The notes under the pieces are model-generated. The model searched no databases, was not told the origin of the DNA, and worked only from the letters and a program-made list of their open reading frames with translations. Positions 1 to 41,737 of a DNA stretch of 64,000 nucleotides are shown here, piece by piece; the first letter of the stretch is position 1; the number at the start of each line of letters is the position of its first letter. The translations under genes and the position numbers were made by a program. The DNA lies in NCBI RefSeq assembly GCF_035594125.1, contig NC_087156.1, positions 33,501,997 through 33,565,996 of the forward strand. Direction: 5' to 3'. The DNA is from Scylla paramamosain (lineage: Eukaryota; Arthropoda; Malacostraca; Decapoda; Portunidae).

Positions 1-131
1 GGTCACCCATCCAAATGCTAACCAAACCCACCGTTGCTTAACCTCACCCATTGCCCGTATGCACTAACGTGTTTTTATTTTTGGTTGTGAGAGAAAGGAG
101 AGATTTTATTTCATGCAACAGTACATTTTAT

Positions 132-319
<188 letters not shown>

Positions 320-814
320 ATGGCAGCTCACACAATTTTCTTTCATGGACTCCTCAACCTTACGCTCAGCACATCAGTATTCCCCTTCATCCAGTATTCT
401 CTGAGGACAGTGTACGATGTGCCTTTTTTTCATGAGAGCATGATTATACGAACGTCTTTCCCTTCACTCTCACCTCTATCCCCTGCTTGCCTTCTGCCTC
501 CCTCTGTTTATCATCTAAGTCCTGTCATAAGGAAGAAGGTTGATGAAGGAAGATGCAGATAATGGAAAATAATTGTTCACTTGCAGATTCGATTATATGT
601 GACTGTTCTCTTAGTTTTAGTGCCTGGTGTTACTGTTTAGTTGTTTTAATGTCTTGTGGACCATAAATGTTCATATGTATTTAGCTTAAGTAATTTTGTT
701 CGTGGCTTTATGTAATTTTCGTTTAGCCTCATTAATCAGGTTGTAAGTGCCGAGTTATAAGGGAGCTTCAGAAGATTAGACAGATTTTTGATGAGAATTA
801 TAGAAATAGGAAGG

Positions 815-890
815 GACTGCCACGTATTGGCCTGACGGCTTCTTGCATCTTCCCTTATTTTCATATATTATTATGTTCTTATTTACTCAG
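815..890 (+). mobile_element. CR1-type LINE 3' tail fragment
   Basis: The string GGGACTGCCACGTATTGGCC, followed by CTTCTTGCATCTTCCCTTA and a degenerate TTATGTTC tail, matches the 3' end of the CR1-like LINE at 42484-44290 (there on the minus strand). Only about 75 bp remain, as expected of a severely 5'-truncated insertion. Confidence 0.6.
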
Positions 891-1087
891 TGCTTTATGT
901 GATCTGTGGTCAGTAAAAAAATATCTGCTTAGCTACCTTTCCGTGGTTTGTATGGTATGTGTGATTTGTATGTATGTGTTCTTCCTTTTTATTTGCCTTT
1001 TAAATATCCGTCGCCACACTGTCTTCCTCCGGTGTCCTCCTCCTCCCTGTTATCCCTCCTGTTGAGTCGCTTCCATTTTTCTCACAG

Positions 1088-15841
<14,754 letters not shown>

Positions 15842-16580
15842 AAATGTCATTGTATGTTCATGTGTCCACTGCCTGTGAAACCAAATCATCCTAGAAGTGT
15901 TAAAGTCAAGAGTCTTACTGTGTACTCAACTTATAAATTTATAACCATATGCTGTAACATTTAAGTCGTCATGTGTCAATACGCTGTTAATCCATAAGCC
16001 TAATTGTTTCTAAGAGCAGCGAAAATTTGATATCAGAGAAACAATAGCGACCAAATAGTTACATCTTTTCTTTTACAAACTATGTAATTAAGGGTTGTGT
16101 GTATGAATCCTCACCACTCATCACCTGACTGTAGAAAGGACCAGGAAAAAGAAGAATCCTTATTTTGATGAATTACAAATATGTTCCCTTGTGACTAATC
16201 TGAAATTACATAAATATTGAATTATTATTATTCTCTTCCAGGTAGAGGCCATGTTTCACGTATATGGCTGCGTGAAATTGAAAGGAATCTACACACAATC
16301 TAACGCAAATAATTGTTTCTTTAATTTTGAAGTGAAGGTATTGAGGTATCTGACTTCTTTATTATACATTTATTCATCATTTATTCACTGGCTCAGGTAC
16401 GAACACTAGGTTTGATAATGCTTAAGAAGGAGTAAATTATCATCTGTCTTCGAGGCTCCACTGATGGACTCTTGGTATGGACAGTGAATGGATTGTTGTT
16501 TGGTGACTGAAGGTGCAGTACAAGTTTTCCTCCAATACTTGTGTGAACTTGCTCATGTTGGCGCTGGCAAGTGTTGCAAG

Positions 16581-16582
<2 letters not shown>

Positions 16583-16673
<91 letters not shown>
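16583..16673. repeat. (GT)n microsatellite
   Basis: About 90 bp of GT repeat in the 3' flank, possibly within the 3' UTR. Confidence 0.98.
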
Positions 16674-16675
<2 letters not shown>

Positions 16676-17348
16676 AATATAATTTGAATATAATAAGTTG
16701 ATGAATTGTGTTGAAAAAATACTAACTAAACTAATTGTTTTCAAGCAAGACTGCAGTGAACAAAAAGGAGCATATGTTGACAAGTTTGTGTGATGATTAT
16801 TGTCTGACTTATAATGGCAAACAGAGGTCCTCACATTATGTAACTGAATGTTTATATATTTACTTGTGTGGGTATATATCCACATACATATACATATACT
16901 GTTAATTTATTACCATGCATGAGTTATACTACACTCATGAACATTTCTGTGTGTAAGAGTGTGTGGGTTGGGCATGGTTGTGTGTATGTAGGAGCTGTAA
17001 ATATATAGAGTATGTTTATAACCATAGTGATATATGTATATGTATGTCTATATACTAAATGCCTTTATTTGTATTTATATCACAAATGAACACGACTAGC
17101 GATGTGCAATATAGAAGGTACGTGCTTACTGACAGGCCTCGAGGTCTTCCAGTGTGGAAGACACCGATTCTCAAAATAGAAATATGTGTCAACATTTTCT
17201 TTCTCATTGTTTTGCTTAGACATATTTCTTCCTTTTGTTCCATTACATGATATGGAACACTTCCTTCTGTGCTGAACAGCTTGAATAACAGAAGTGGGTG
17301 AAATTTTAAGCCACCAAAGAATGAGGATCCATTATTTTGGCTGTAAGA

Positions 17349-17608
<260 letters not shown>

Positions 17609-19056
17609 ATGTGTAAGATGAAGTGTGTGGCTGAGGAAAATGGAATACCAGAATATGACTAATCAATAATAGAATAAAGTGTCATGGTAACAAGTAGAAT
17701 TTTCACTTCTGACAAGGAAAGCATTTACATCGCTCACAACATTTCACACGTGAGGAAAGACTGTAGTTGCTCTTAATCTGCTGAGTTAAAATCAATTCAA
17801 CATCAAGCATGCCTTTGAGAAAGTATCAGAGCTGCTCTTTCAGCTAATTTAGGAAAGAAAAGTTAATGCAATATAGTACAAGTTGCTGCCTCCTACCTTC
17901 GTGTTTTAATTGGAGGAAACTGTTTGAAAATTTACTTACAAAACGTTCTTGGTAAATAGCCTTCACTACTTTCATTATCAAACTTTTCAGGCTCCTAGTA
18001 ATGAGGTAAGAGAGTTTTGTGTTATATATTGATACTTATTCAGTAAGAGTATTATGTGCACTACGGATAACATTCTTTCAGTTCGACTCATCTACTTTGT
18101 GTTGTTAATATACATTTAGATAAGGAGTTGAGTGGGTGAATGACAACTTATCCAACTGTCAAATAAGAGAATGGATGACCATAACTGTTAGTTAAGAAAA
18201 TGGATTTTAAGAATCAAAATGTAATGCCATACTCTAGATTAAGAGTTAGAATGGTGCTACATTAATGACTGATCTACAGTGATATGAGACATAGGTTATA
18301 ATCAATTGTAAGCCTCCACTGCTGACCATGTGAAAGTCTACCAGATGCTTTGTGCTATATACTTCGATGAGCCAGAGTGTGATATGTTATTTTTTTGTCT
18401 TCATCAGTCATCACTAAACAAAATTTAGAACTCAATCATGCCAGCCACATTACCTTGTCAAGTTTTCAGTGCTACACTATTTAAAAAGACATGGTTGATG
18501 TTTCTTGTTACTTCATTGATGTGTTCTTTACATATGTGACATCGTACGTATCTTGAATTTATGAACTAATAAAGTGAAAATCGTTCTAAAGATTCCAATA
18601 CACTGAAGTAGAAGTATCCATACATCGTAACTGAACGGAAAAATGTTTTGACAGCATGTATGAAACAGAAAATAATGGATGTTTTCCCTGTCTGCAGGAA
18701 TAACCTTGAGAAAGAAAAGTAGTAAATATCAGCAACAAGACAGAAGCCATCCATCCCATAGGTATGGCGAAGTACTCCAATCCTCCAATGAACGAGTGTG
18801 CCCGTCCTGCAGGCGGCAGCAGCGCCTGGCTCCTCCAGGGGAATGCCACGCTTGCCAATGCACACGCCAGATCTGAGAGTACCCAGTTGTTGTTCTTGTT
18901 GTTGTTGTTGTTGTACTTAAAAAAAATAGTGCATGTTGCAAGTCGCACATTGTCCATTTTTGTACCAGCCTTTGTTAATTAACGAAGAATAAATAACTGG
19001 TGCTTCGACCCAAGAAATTGTGATTCTTGTTTACGTAATTTTACCCTACTCCATCG

Positions 19057-19806
<750 letters not shown>

Positions 19807-21094
19807 CTCACACAAGAGTAATACTGAATAAATAAGGTAGTGAGTGTGGATGCCGATTGAAACAGTTGAAACAATGTTGACGTGAGGGAAGGCGAGCCCT
19901 CATTTATTGATAGACGGGGAATATTACCACCATAACGACATAACGACGCGAAAATATGATCGTTTTTTTCCAACACAATTTAATACAGCGCAATTTGACC
20001 AACAGTTCTCTAGCTATATTTTCCTTTAGGTCAAAGTATCTCAAATCTAAGGGACAAGCCCCCAGCCTTTGACCAGACTGAATCAGAAATGTCAAACTGG
20101 TGCTCCTGCAGTTTCGTACAATACGCAGTACACAAGTATGAGTCTTCCCATATCTTTAATCTCACTATCTGCAATACTTTTAACCCTAAGTTTACTCGTT
20201 GAAAATGTATAATAAAGACAGAAAAGAATTTTGAGTATGATCTCTGGGATTGCCTTTGTCTGGGAAATTACCTCTATGAACAAACACAAACTATTGTATT
20301 GCATATGCCAGATATTTGTGGGTCGAGATAATGTGCTAGGACTTGACTGCATCTAAACATTGTTTCAGCTAGTCAATTATAAATGTAGTTAGCATAGACT
20401 ACAGGTACGCCTCTTATTGTTGCAATTCTTGCACGAATTTTGGGCTCCGATAAGCGTTATGAAGTTACAACGTTTCGTTAGATCATGCGGTATAAGGGAC
20501 TGACGCACGGCAGAGTGACCAAAGTTATGACTATGAGCGTGATTTGTGGTTGGTCTATGATATCTTCTCACTTCTGTGAGTGTTATGTAGGTAGTATTAT
20601 ATTCCCCACCTGAAAACTTATTTTTCACCAAGTCCCAAATGTGATGAAGAAAACAGAAGCATTGTATGTAAATGTGTTTTACCTTGACACAAATGCCACA
20701 CGAAGCTTATGCGTGCCTATATATATATATATAACAGTTGAGTGGATTATGTCTACACACGCACGCTATGTTGGCAGGGCTGTCCATTAAAAAAATAAAT
20801 AATAAATAAGTAAATAAATAAATAAATAACAATAAATAAATAAAATAAATGAATGAATAAATAAATAAATAAATAAATAAATAAACAAATAAATAAATGA
20901 AATGTCCTGTAAATTCTAAACTAAGACGTTAAAAGCGTTTGACCATAGGGTATTTTCGACTAAATTAATTGATCTTTCGTAACTGAGAATATGTGACTTT
21001 CCTCCCGGGACACTCTATACACACATTGTTACGACCAGACAGAGATCCTCTCACAGCTGCCACTGACTCGGCTTATCCTTAGGCTACTTTCCTG
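19807..21094. other. Sequence between inverted arms, left of the DNA transposon
   Basis: Unique AT-rich DNA with no recognisable gene. An AAAT/AAATA tetranucleotide tract lies at about 20790-20900. Confidence 0.5.
20790..20900. repeat. (AAAT)n microsatellite
   Basis: Imperfect AAAT/AATA tetranucleotide repeat of about 110 bp. Confidence 0.92.
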
Positions 21095-21128
21095 AAGTCG
21101 GTTCAGAGCATGAAGTCCGTTCAAGGTG
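21095..21128 (+). repeat. Left inverted repeat of the DNA transposon
   Basis: Contains the duplicated motif TGAAGTCGGTTCA...TGAAGTCCGTTCA and ends AAGGTG. Reverse complement of 23416-23449 with one mismatch. Confidence 0.78.
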
Positions 21129-21220
21129 TGACAGATTCTGGAATTCCCATGAGTGCGACGTTGCCAGTTCGTCCGCCAATTATCGGATTAACTGTCTGTC
21201 TCCCTTCCTTCACATCTGTT

Positions 21221-21590
<370 letters not shown>

Positions 21591-21699
21591 ATTTATTAGC
21601 AATTTTCAACTTTTTTTCCCACACCACCAATACGAGGTAAAAGTTAAGGCGAGTTTTTTCAAGAGGTGTCCCCCGTATGACTAATCCTCTGTCTGTTGT

Positions 21700-22889
21700 T
21701 TAAGCATCGTCTTCCTCATCAGAACATTCTGTGATGTTGATCACAAATGACTCAACGAAATTTTCAGCTGCCACGTCTTGTTAGCCATCATCCTGAATTT
21801 TTTCAGCATGTCGCACTGTTTCCTTCCAAGTTTGTGGTGTGATGAGACTCAGAGCTTCTCTGAAAAGAACTTTAAGATTAGCCATTTGAAATGTGTTCTT
21901 CTTACCTATATAAGTCTTCATTTGAGCTCCAATGAGCTCAATCGGGTTATACTGGCAGTGATACGGCGGATTGCCTCCTCCGCAATTTTATCGATTACGT
22001 GGTAACATCCATCTTCTTGGCAAGCTTTTGCAGCTGTGCTTTCAATGAGTTATCTCGGTGCTGCACCCCCTTCTTTATCAGCCAATCTAGCAACTCCGAT
22101 TTTTTCCATGCTGTTGTAGGCCTTTCAAGCTTCACCGAATGATAGGAAGCGTTGTCCATCACGATCAACGAGTTTGCTGAAATATTTGGGAGCAACTGCT
22201 TCCTAAACCATTCCTCAAAAAGTGTAGAGTTCATTTGGTTGTGATAATCTCCGTCATTTTTAGCTTGAAACACTAACTCGGTATTGTCTACGAAGCCATT
22301 TTTCGTTCCAGCATGAAGTATAATCAAACGACTTCCTTTCCCTGGTGGCTTGAGGTGATGTAGTGTTTGTCCCACATTTTCCAACTGTGTAATTCTGATT
22401 CACCCAAGTTTCATCCAGATATACGATGTTTTGGGAGGCCTGCTTGACTTTTTTCATGTCTTGCAAAAACTTAGTGTGAGCTGCCGCAACATCACTCCTT
22501 TCTATCAGGAATTTGTGGCCATCAACCTTGGCATATTTAAAGCCAATCTCCTGCAGAATCTTGTGAAGGGAGGTTTTGCAGCCACTAAAGGATTTTTTTT
22601 TTTCTTCAGTTCTTCTTGAATTTTTAGCAGAGTCGGGACTTCATGACTCTCATAAAATGCCAAGACTGTTCTCCTTACAACACATTTATCAAAGTCGTCT
22701 AGAATGGTGACAGGTGCAGAATATCTCCTCTTCTTTGGCGACAAAAGACCCTCTTTTCTGGTGATGTCCGGCCTCGTTTCGAGCAGATTCCTTAAACAGT
22801 TTTCTCGGAAACGTTGGTGGCTTTTGCTGTCCGTGCAGTTGCTTTTGAAGGTGGATAAGGAATCCATTACAAGCTCTCTTTCTCTTCAT
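21700..22889 (-). pseudogene. DDE transposase (IS630/Tc1-mariner-related, wide D-E spacing), frameshifted
   Basis: Cut-and-paste transposase. Read from ATG at 22889 (MKRKRACNGFLIHLQKQL) through a charged N-terminal part (SPKKRRYSAPVTILDDFDKC), presumably the DNA-binding half. First catalytic Asp in VYLDETWVN (22413-22415), second in IVMDNASYHS (22154-22156), Glu in YHCQYNPIELIG (21937-21939), then an acidic tail NITECSDEEDDA and stop TAA at 21700-21702. About 74 residues separate the second Asp and the Glu, far more than the 34-41 of typical Tc1/mariner. At least three frame changes occur (near 22820, 22380 and 21970), plus one in-frame TAA at 21781. Similar arthropod proteins carry the DDE_3 endonuclease domain; I do not recognise the exact clade. 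Confidence 0.85.
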
Positions 22890-23086
22890 TGAAATACTTG
22901 TTGACTTAGTAAAGCATTTCTATTTCCCTGCCATGCAGGACCCTGGAACGCGAGCGAGGTGGAGTTGTAGCTTCCATCATGGGTGGTGGCCAGACAGGAA
23001 GTGAGCCGTCTCCCTCAACACATCCATCATTTTATTCCGTCACTTCTTCAAAATCCATTTCCCACTGCTCCTCCTTCTCCTCCTTC

Positions 23087-23087
<1 letters not shown>

Positions 23088-23127
<40 letters not shown>
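23088..23127. repeat. (CA)n microsatellite
   Basis: About 40 bp of CA repeat between the transposase start and the right inverted repeat. Confidence 0.96.
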
Positions 23128-23129
<2 letters not shown>

Positions 23130-23415
23130 GCAAGGGAGTGCTAATCCCTTTTAATGATAGCTCACCACCACCACCACCACTACCAGGACAATGTGGCAAC
23201 ATGGGAAAAAATATTTGCCACGTCATGGAATTTATACAAATCGTAGTTATAACCCTAAACATCGAGATTCATTGTACTATGTAGCTTCCTTTACTATGTA
23301 CAGAATACATAAAATATCACTTGCAAAAAGCACACAGATGGGAAACAAAAGAGAGAGGCCCATATACAAAGGTTGATTTGGCAGGATGGCTAGAGGTAAA
23401 CCACCATACTAGCCC

Positions 23416-23449
23416 CACCTTGAACGGACTTCATGCTCTGAACAGACTT
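23416..23449 (-). repeat. Right inverted repeat of the DNA transposon
   Basis: Reverse complement of the left repeat. Here the outer 13-bp motif has decayed to AAAGTCTGTTCA while the inner one, TGAAGTCCGTTCA, is intact. Confidence 0.78.
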
Positions 23450-24210
23450 TACCAGCCTAGTGTAGGGTGTAAACATGAAGATATCCAGGCTTCTACTATT
23501 CACCAACACCATGAAGCCTCAAGAGGTCATTCCCTTGTTTAACAAACCAACAGGGAAGGGAGTGTACTGAACGCCAACTTAATTCCCCAAGTTGAGAAAG
23601 AACTAATTTGCCACGTGCTAGGGAACACGGACAGTAAAGACTGCACATGAAATAGGGTATAATATCCCATAGGATTATCGCCCACAGCAACAAAATCACC
23701 CACGCCCAACAAAGATATTATACACTCTGGCCAAAGAATAGCTTATCTACAGTCTCCCAAAAGACAGGCCCACACCTCCGATACAACTGGTGGAGCCTGG
23801 GGAGAAAGTAGATTGCTGAAATCTAGCAGAAAGTTGTAAGGTCCTCTAATCACAGACACACAGCTGCGAGGTCTGAGCATTAGTAGCATTTAACAAGACA
23901 TGATCCTTCAGGACACAGCACATACTAAAATTCAGACACTCACACCCTTACAAGAGGGTGCTGCACCCTCAGCAGAAAAACGGGGAGAGGACCAGGTGTC
24001 TGCTTCCTTTAATATGTGATACAAAGACTCAATGGACTTCAAGACAAATTTACTTCTGCATGTGGATTCATGCTCACAAACTCCAGGAGGAACGAGCTAT
24101 TGGACAACTCATACCCTCCCAAACAATTTTTAGATCAACCCAGATTATAGCCTCCAGTAGGGCCAAATAATAGTAACCAATATAGTAAGGCATAACCCGA
24201 TTATCCCACC
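23450..24210. other. Sequence between the transposon and the right inverted arm
   Basis: Unique-looking, moderately A-rich DNA. No gene or repeat unit recognised. Confidence 0.45.
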
Positions 24211-24945
<735 letters not shown>

Positions 24946-25299
24946 TTGCACACGACTCTTGGTAACGTTACAGGTACACATGTATAGCTCCGCCCACCAG
25001 ATTCAGTGGAGAGTGGGCGGAGCCCACTCTCCACTGAAGAGAGATATGCGGGAGGGCCTCTCCCCTGTATTTTTCCTTTAAGATCATTCAGTCCATATCG
25101 TTAGTGAAGTCACAGCGGAGGATCCAGCCGTCCCCAGCGTGATAATTTTCAAATTTGTTTCGATTTTTTTTTTTTTTTTCTATTCAGAAATTTCAAAACG
25201 CAGAGAAAATTTAACGATATTCCAATGATTACCAGCATCTACTTTTTTTTTTTTAATCTTACTTTACACAATCTGAAACCAGGCCATTGTCTGGTAGTG

Positions 25300-25556
25300 G
25301 TAGATGTCCCACGGGATCACAATGCTTATACGGTGTTGAGTGTGAGGTTATGCAAGAGCAACGTTATATAAAGCGCCGCGGTACGGTGAAATCCTTCTTT
25401 TCTCCATCGCTCCGCTGTTCTGAAGGTTTACAGGATGCCGCAGGATACAACGGTCTCCATCACACCAGATATCAAAGTAATACTTCTCTGTTTTTAGTGG
25501 GAAGATCTTTTTGGGAAAGGCTGATGATGCAATTAGAGGAATAAAGAGGATGTATG

Positions 25557-25646
<90 letters not shown>

Positions 25647-25747
25647 CTTGAATAATCAGAGCTATTTAGTGCCTTCATTTATCTTGTGCTTCAAGTCTGA
25701 ATGAACGACGTCACCACCTGATTTCCTTGGGAGATTTGATGCACCGT

Positions 25748-25778
<31 letters not shown>

Positions 25779-26460
25779 CTCCTTATTTTTCCGTATTTCC
25801 ATATTTCATGGGACCTTTGAAGCAGATGAAGTCCTATCCTTAACTCGCCTAAGCCAAATCAAGTAAATCGGACATGGTGGAACACTTGCCCTTCTCGAAC
25901 ACCTGTTCACTACTGAACACCTGACCAGATACATTTACTATTTCAATGATGGTGAGCACGAAATAACGATCGTCCGAACTAACACTAGTCTTAACCTTCC
26001 ACACAGGATATCAACACGCTCCTCGTCACTTACTGACGGCTTCAATGGTAACTAGTTTTTTCCCACGTGGCGTTTGCTGTTCCAAGGGTTTCATCACCGT
26101 TGCCCAGTGTTTCTGTGTACGAGAGAGCGGTGATACTTTCACAGATGAAATGACTCGCGCATCCCATTCTCTTTAAATGTGAGGTGGTCTGCGGTGCCAA
26201 GAAACAGTCAGAAAATTGTCATATTTGTTGAGTGATTGAAAGTATCTGCGATCTTCAAAATGATTTGTAAGGAGTTTACTTTGTTGATTTACTGAATGCG
26301 TCGTTGTCACTGAGTTATGAAGCACTGATCCTATCAACTGATGAAGTTGTTACGCGTGTTCTACCGCCCTGAATAATAGCAGTGCTATTAATGAAGATCA
26401 CCTCGTAAATAGCTGTGTGCGTGGTGGCACTGTGTGTAACTGTTGTGTAGAGTGAGAGTG
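25300..26460 (+). repeat. Dispersed repeat family B, copy 1
   Basis: Matches 47050-48570 in the same order: TTTTCTCCATCGCTCCGC, GGTCTCCATCACACCAGAT, a GA microsatellite at the same place (25560-25644), TGGAACACTTGC, ATCAACACGCTCCTCGTCAC and TTTCATCACCGTTGCCCAGTG. Its right end continues without interruption into the 27-bp minisatellite. In copy 2 that last part lies at 51600. No protein is recognised. Confidence 0.75.
25560..25644. repeat. (GA)n microsatellite
   Basis: About 85 bp of GA inside family B copy 1; copy 2 has a shorter GA tract (47297-47337) at the same position. Confidence 0.98.
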
Positions 26461-26730
26461 AGAAATGCTCGCCTCTCAGGTAGAGTGTGGAGTGGTCACA
26501 TCTCAGGGAGAGTGGGGAGTGGTCGCCTCTCAGGTAGAGTGGGAGGTGATGGCATGTCAGGCAGAGTGGGGAGTGCTCGCATCTCAGGTAGAGTGGGGAG
26601 TGGTCGCTTCTCAGTTAGATGGTGGAGTGGTCGCATCTCAGGTAGAGTGGGGAATGGTAGCATGTCAGGCAGGGTGGGGAGCGGACGCATCTCAGGTAGA
26701 GTGTAGAGTGGTCACATCTCAGAACGACTA
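26461..26730. repeat. 27-bp minisatellite, array 1
   Basis: About ten tandem units of 27 bp around the core CATCTCAGGTAGAGTGGGGA. Since 27 is a multiple of three, repetitive open frames (VEWGVVASQ-like on +, PLPTLPEMR on -) appear by chance. A second array lies at 51690-52128. Confidence 0.92.
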
Positions 26731-27094
26731 TCGTATCACGTCTTTCATGCAGGTGAAGCTCGGGACTCACCAATACGTGATGTTGTCAGCGTGGAGGGAA
26801 ATTACTATTGTTTGCCACGATAAAATCAACACAGCGTACTTTTATTTATTATATTATTTTCTATGAGACAGCATTAAGTGTAAAGTTACACCCGTGACCT
26901 CATTGCCGTGTCTTTCGAGGAAATGCCTTCTCCACACCAACAAACTTGAAGAAATCTGTTTTCTCTCAGAAAATGATTTTGTGGAAGGAGGAGTGAGTGA
27001 GAGGGTGTGAGCTGGTGTGTGGGTGGGTATGATTGTCTTTCTGTATATGTTTCAGCACAAGATATGAGGATTCATGCATCCACAGCCTTTGCCG

Positions 27095-27427
<333 letters not shown>

Positions 27428-30400
27428 TATTATTATATGAATCAACGAAGGCGACCTACTGGAAAGCACGAATGCATAAGCCCAAAGGCCCAGTGGGTGG
27501 CACTTCACTGATAACTGAAGGTTTAGTAACAGGAAGAAAGCAGAGAATAAGAATATTTGGAAAGATCTAGTAGGTAGAGTGCTGAGAGAGAAGTTTTTTA
27601 AAAAGTTTCACAGTTACTAGCATTGACAATCTCAGTGGGAAGTGTATTCCAAAGTCTGACGGACGCTGGGATGAAACACTAGGAAAACTGTGATGTATTG
27701 CATCGATTCACATACAAGGCACGGTCGTTCAGGCTCACGGAGTGTCTTGTAGCATGTGCCGGTTCTAAGGGAGCAGGCAAATGACGGTGCAACGGGTGGT
27801 TGACATTAGACATAATTTTGAAGAAATAAGACAGTGAACCCTACCAAACGACGATGCCGAAGTTTAATCTCAAGATTAGGGAGAAGAAATTTAATCTGAT
27901 TGAGTGCTATATCTAAAAGTTTTAAGTTAGACTTACCTACAGAAATTCAAACAGAATGACAGTACTCAAAATGAGGCAGTATGAAAGAGTAAAAGCAACT
28001 TTTGACGATATCATCAGAGGAATATATCCAACTGCACTTACGCAATAAACCAACTTTTCGTGAGATTGACGACGCAAGTGAACGCAAGTGCAACTCAAAA
28101 GTGAGTTTGGAATCAAGGGTGACTCCAACCAACTTCAGTGAGGAACAATTTGGAATTGGCACTCCATTGACAACAACATCAGGGTGAGGAGGAAAAGGCG
28201 TCCTTGATGGACTAATACTGTGGGACTTACTCGGGTTTAGTTTCATACCCCACCGATCACACCAAGACATAATCCTTGAGACATCGCGAGTGAGAACATT
28301 AGCGATTCTCTGTCTATACTGAGGGGAAGGAATTACCGCATATAAAGCGGTGTCGTCAGTATAAGCAACCATATCAGACTCAATCGCACACCACATTTCA
28401 AATGTATAAATATCAAAAAGAATAGGTCTCAGGACACTTCCTTGCGGAACACCGGATATAACTGGACTAAAGGAACTGAAACAGCCATCAACAGTCACAC
28501 GCTGCTTTTTATCGGTTAGGAACTCTGAAATAATTTGATGGAATCGGCCACCAATGCCAAGAGATCTGACTTTGGACAGGAGGGCCTTGTGATTAACACG
28601 ATCAAATGCAGAGCTAAACTCAAGTGAAATTACTCTAGATTCATAACCAACATCAAGAGCAACTTGAATGTCGTGTGTTATGTAAACAAGAACATCAGAA
28701 GTACTGAGACCTTTTCTAAAACCAAACTGACTAAATGGCAACAACTTATTAATATATAAAAAAAAAAACGGGTGAGACGCTTGGTCAGCAGGCGCTAAAA
28801 GATCTTAGACAGAACCGGGGTTATGGAGACGGATCTATAGTCACCGGGTTGAATGAAGGGTGAGGAGCCCTTTGGAAGAGTGGTAAAAATTCGCAGTACG
28901 CCATCATACCGGAAAAGAACCCTTACGTAAAAAGGCTCTAAAAATAACTGCCTACTTTAGAGTCAGAGGGGAAGCAGTCTTTTTGTAAAAAAGAGGCAAA
29001 AAAACCCAGAGGATCACAACCGCCGAACGAGTCTAAGTCATGAAAGTATTGTAAGATTTCAGAAGACTTAAAAGCAATAGAGCCTAATTTTATATCCTGG
29101 GACAAGACGGCGGCAGTTCCAGCTCTTCATTACATTGTTTTGAATTAAAAACAGAGGCTAAAAGATTGGCTTTGTTCTTTGAATTATGGCAGATTGAACC
29201 ATCTGTGCAGGAAAGAGGAGGTAAACTTAAGTCCACACAGAAGAGGGAGTGTTTAAGAGCTGACCACCGTGAATGTGGCTGGGAGGTGCCAATCAGAACA
29301 TTTTTAAGGTGTTCATTGTACTCATCCTGGCCACTGGAATATGTACGCTGGGCTATTGAACGCAGATGAACGTAATTCTCCCATGACTCATGTGAGCGCA
29401 GCCTAGACCATTCACAGTAAGCAACCTGTTTTTTTACGCTGGGCACGCCTGCATTCATCATTAAACAAGGCTTTGTCCTTGCGACGACTTCTAATTATTT
29501 TAGAGGGAATTCTTTTTTCACTTATGGCAAACAACACACTGTTAAGGGCATCGATTGGACTGTCAGCCTGAAAAACTTCCCGCCATACAATATTATTAAA
29601 ATCAGCATTGACACCAGCCCAGTTGGCACGTGACTTCAAAAATACTTTTCGTGAGACTGGCTCGTCTGGAATTAAAAATAAAGTCTGAATATTGAAAGAC
29701 AAGCCAGAGTGGTCTGTATTGCCGAGGGGAGGGACAAGCTGCACAGTCACCACTGAAGGGGCGTCAGTTAAAAGAAGATTAGGCAATTACCCGAGGCGTG
29801 GGTTGGACTCTGAACGATCTGCTCGCATCCAGAGAGATTACTAAAGTCTAGAGCAACCCGGCCGTGTTGATTTGATGGGGAGATGGAATTCAACCATTCC
29901 TGATGATGCGCATTAACATCACCGATAAAAACAAAAGAAGCTTTAGAGTCTGATTCTTGAATTGACGCCATAGAACTTAATAGACAGTCATAAATACTAT
30001 AATCAAGATCGGGGTTCCTGTATACTGAAAAGATATAATAGTTATTAAAACGGCTACAAATTTTAACCAGCATCATTTCATAACAGCCGCACACAAATTT
30101 GGCAATACGTGAAGCACTGCATGCTGGACGCATGTATACACACATCCCCCGAGCTCTAGGGATGGAGTCACGTCTCAGAAGGAGAAGCCTCTTGAAGTTG
30201 GGAATCGGAATCTCGGAGACATGTCTGAAGCTAAAAAACGAGAGTCTATGAACAAAAAATTAAGTCATATTGAGGTGAAACTACTGCAACATCTTGTAAG
30301 TTGGCCTTCAGACCACGAATATTGATGTATAGGGCCTTACAGCAGTGATTACGAGGGCCGGGATTAGGATGAACATCACCAGTAAGAGTAATGAGAAATA

Positions 30401-30485
30401 TTAAGTAAAATATAAACTCCATAAAAGTGAGTAAACAAAACAGAATAATAGGTCCACCTGCAGGAGCCGCAACACCAGGCAAGGC
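27428..30485 (-). pseudogene. Degenerate non-LTR retrotransposon (LINE family C) with 2A-like motif
   Basis: Read from right to left. It starts with a hydrophobic segment ending GDVHPNPGP (30354-30380), then the endonuclease domain with NIRGLKANLQDV (about 30300) and FVFIGDVNAHHQEW (about 29910). A linker with FNDECRRAQRK (about 29440) follows. The reverse transcriptase at 28744-27947 has FRKGLSTSDV, SSAFDRVNHKALL, SGVPQGSVL, the catalytic AYTDDTALY and WCDRWGMKLNPSKS. The 3' part ends at the TA tract. Several frameshifts break it into pieces, so it is dead. It most resembles the CR1/L2/Jockey side of LINEs; the clade is not certain. Confidence 0.88.
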
Positions 30486-30551
30486 ATTTATTATGTTATA
30501 CCCCCAGGTCGCCGATTACAAGGGGGGACCTGAAAGTAGCAATGGCAATAA

Positions 30552-30677
<126 letters not shown>

Positions 30678-30716
30678 CAACAGGATCAAGCAACTTCAGA
30701 AGTACTACATCTCCAG

Positions 30717-41737
<11,021 letters not shown>

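Noticed and set aside
18566..18957. Open frames on both strands over a GC-richer patch near 18800
   Set aside because: No recognisable domain, no consistent splice sites; kept only as a remark in the flank entry.
26443..26866. Repetitive proteins with GRVGSGR-, VEWGVVASQ- and PLPTLPEMR-type units
   Set aside because: The 27-bp period is a multiple of three, so open frames on both strands arise by chance; no start context or splice structure.
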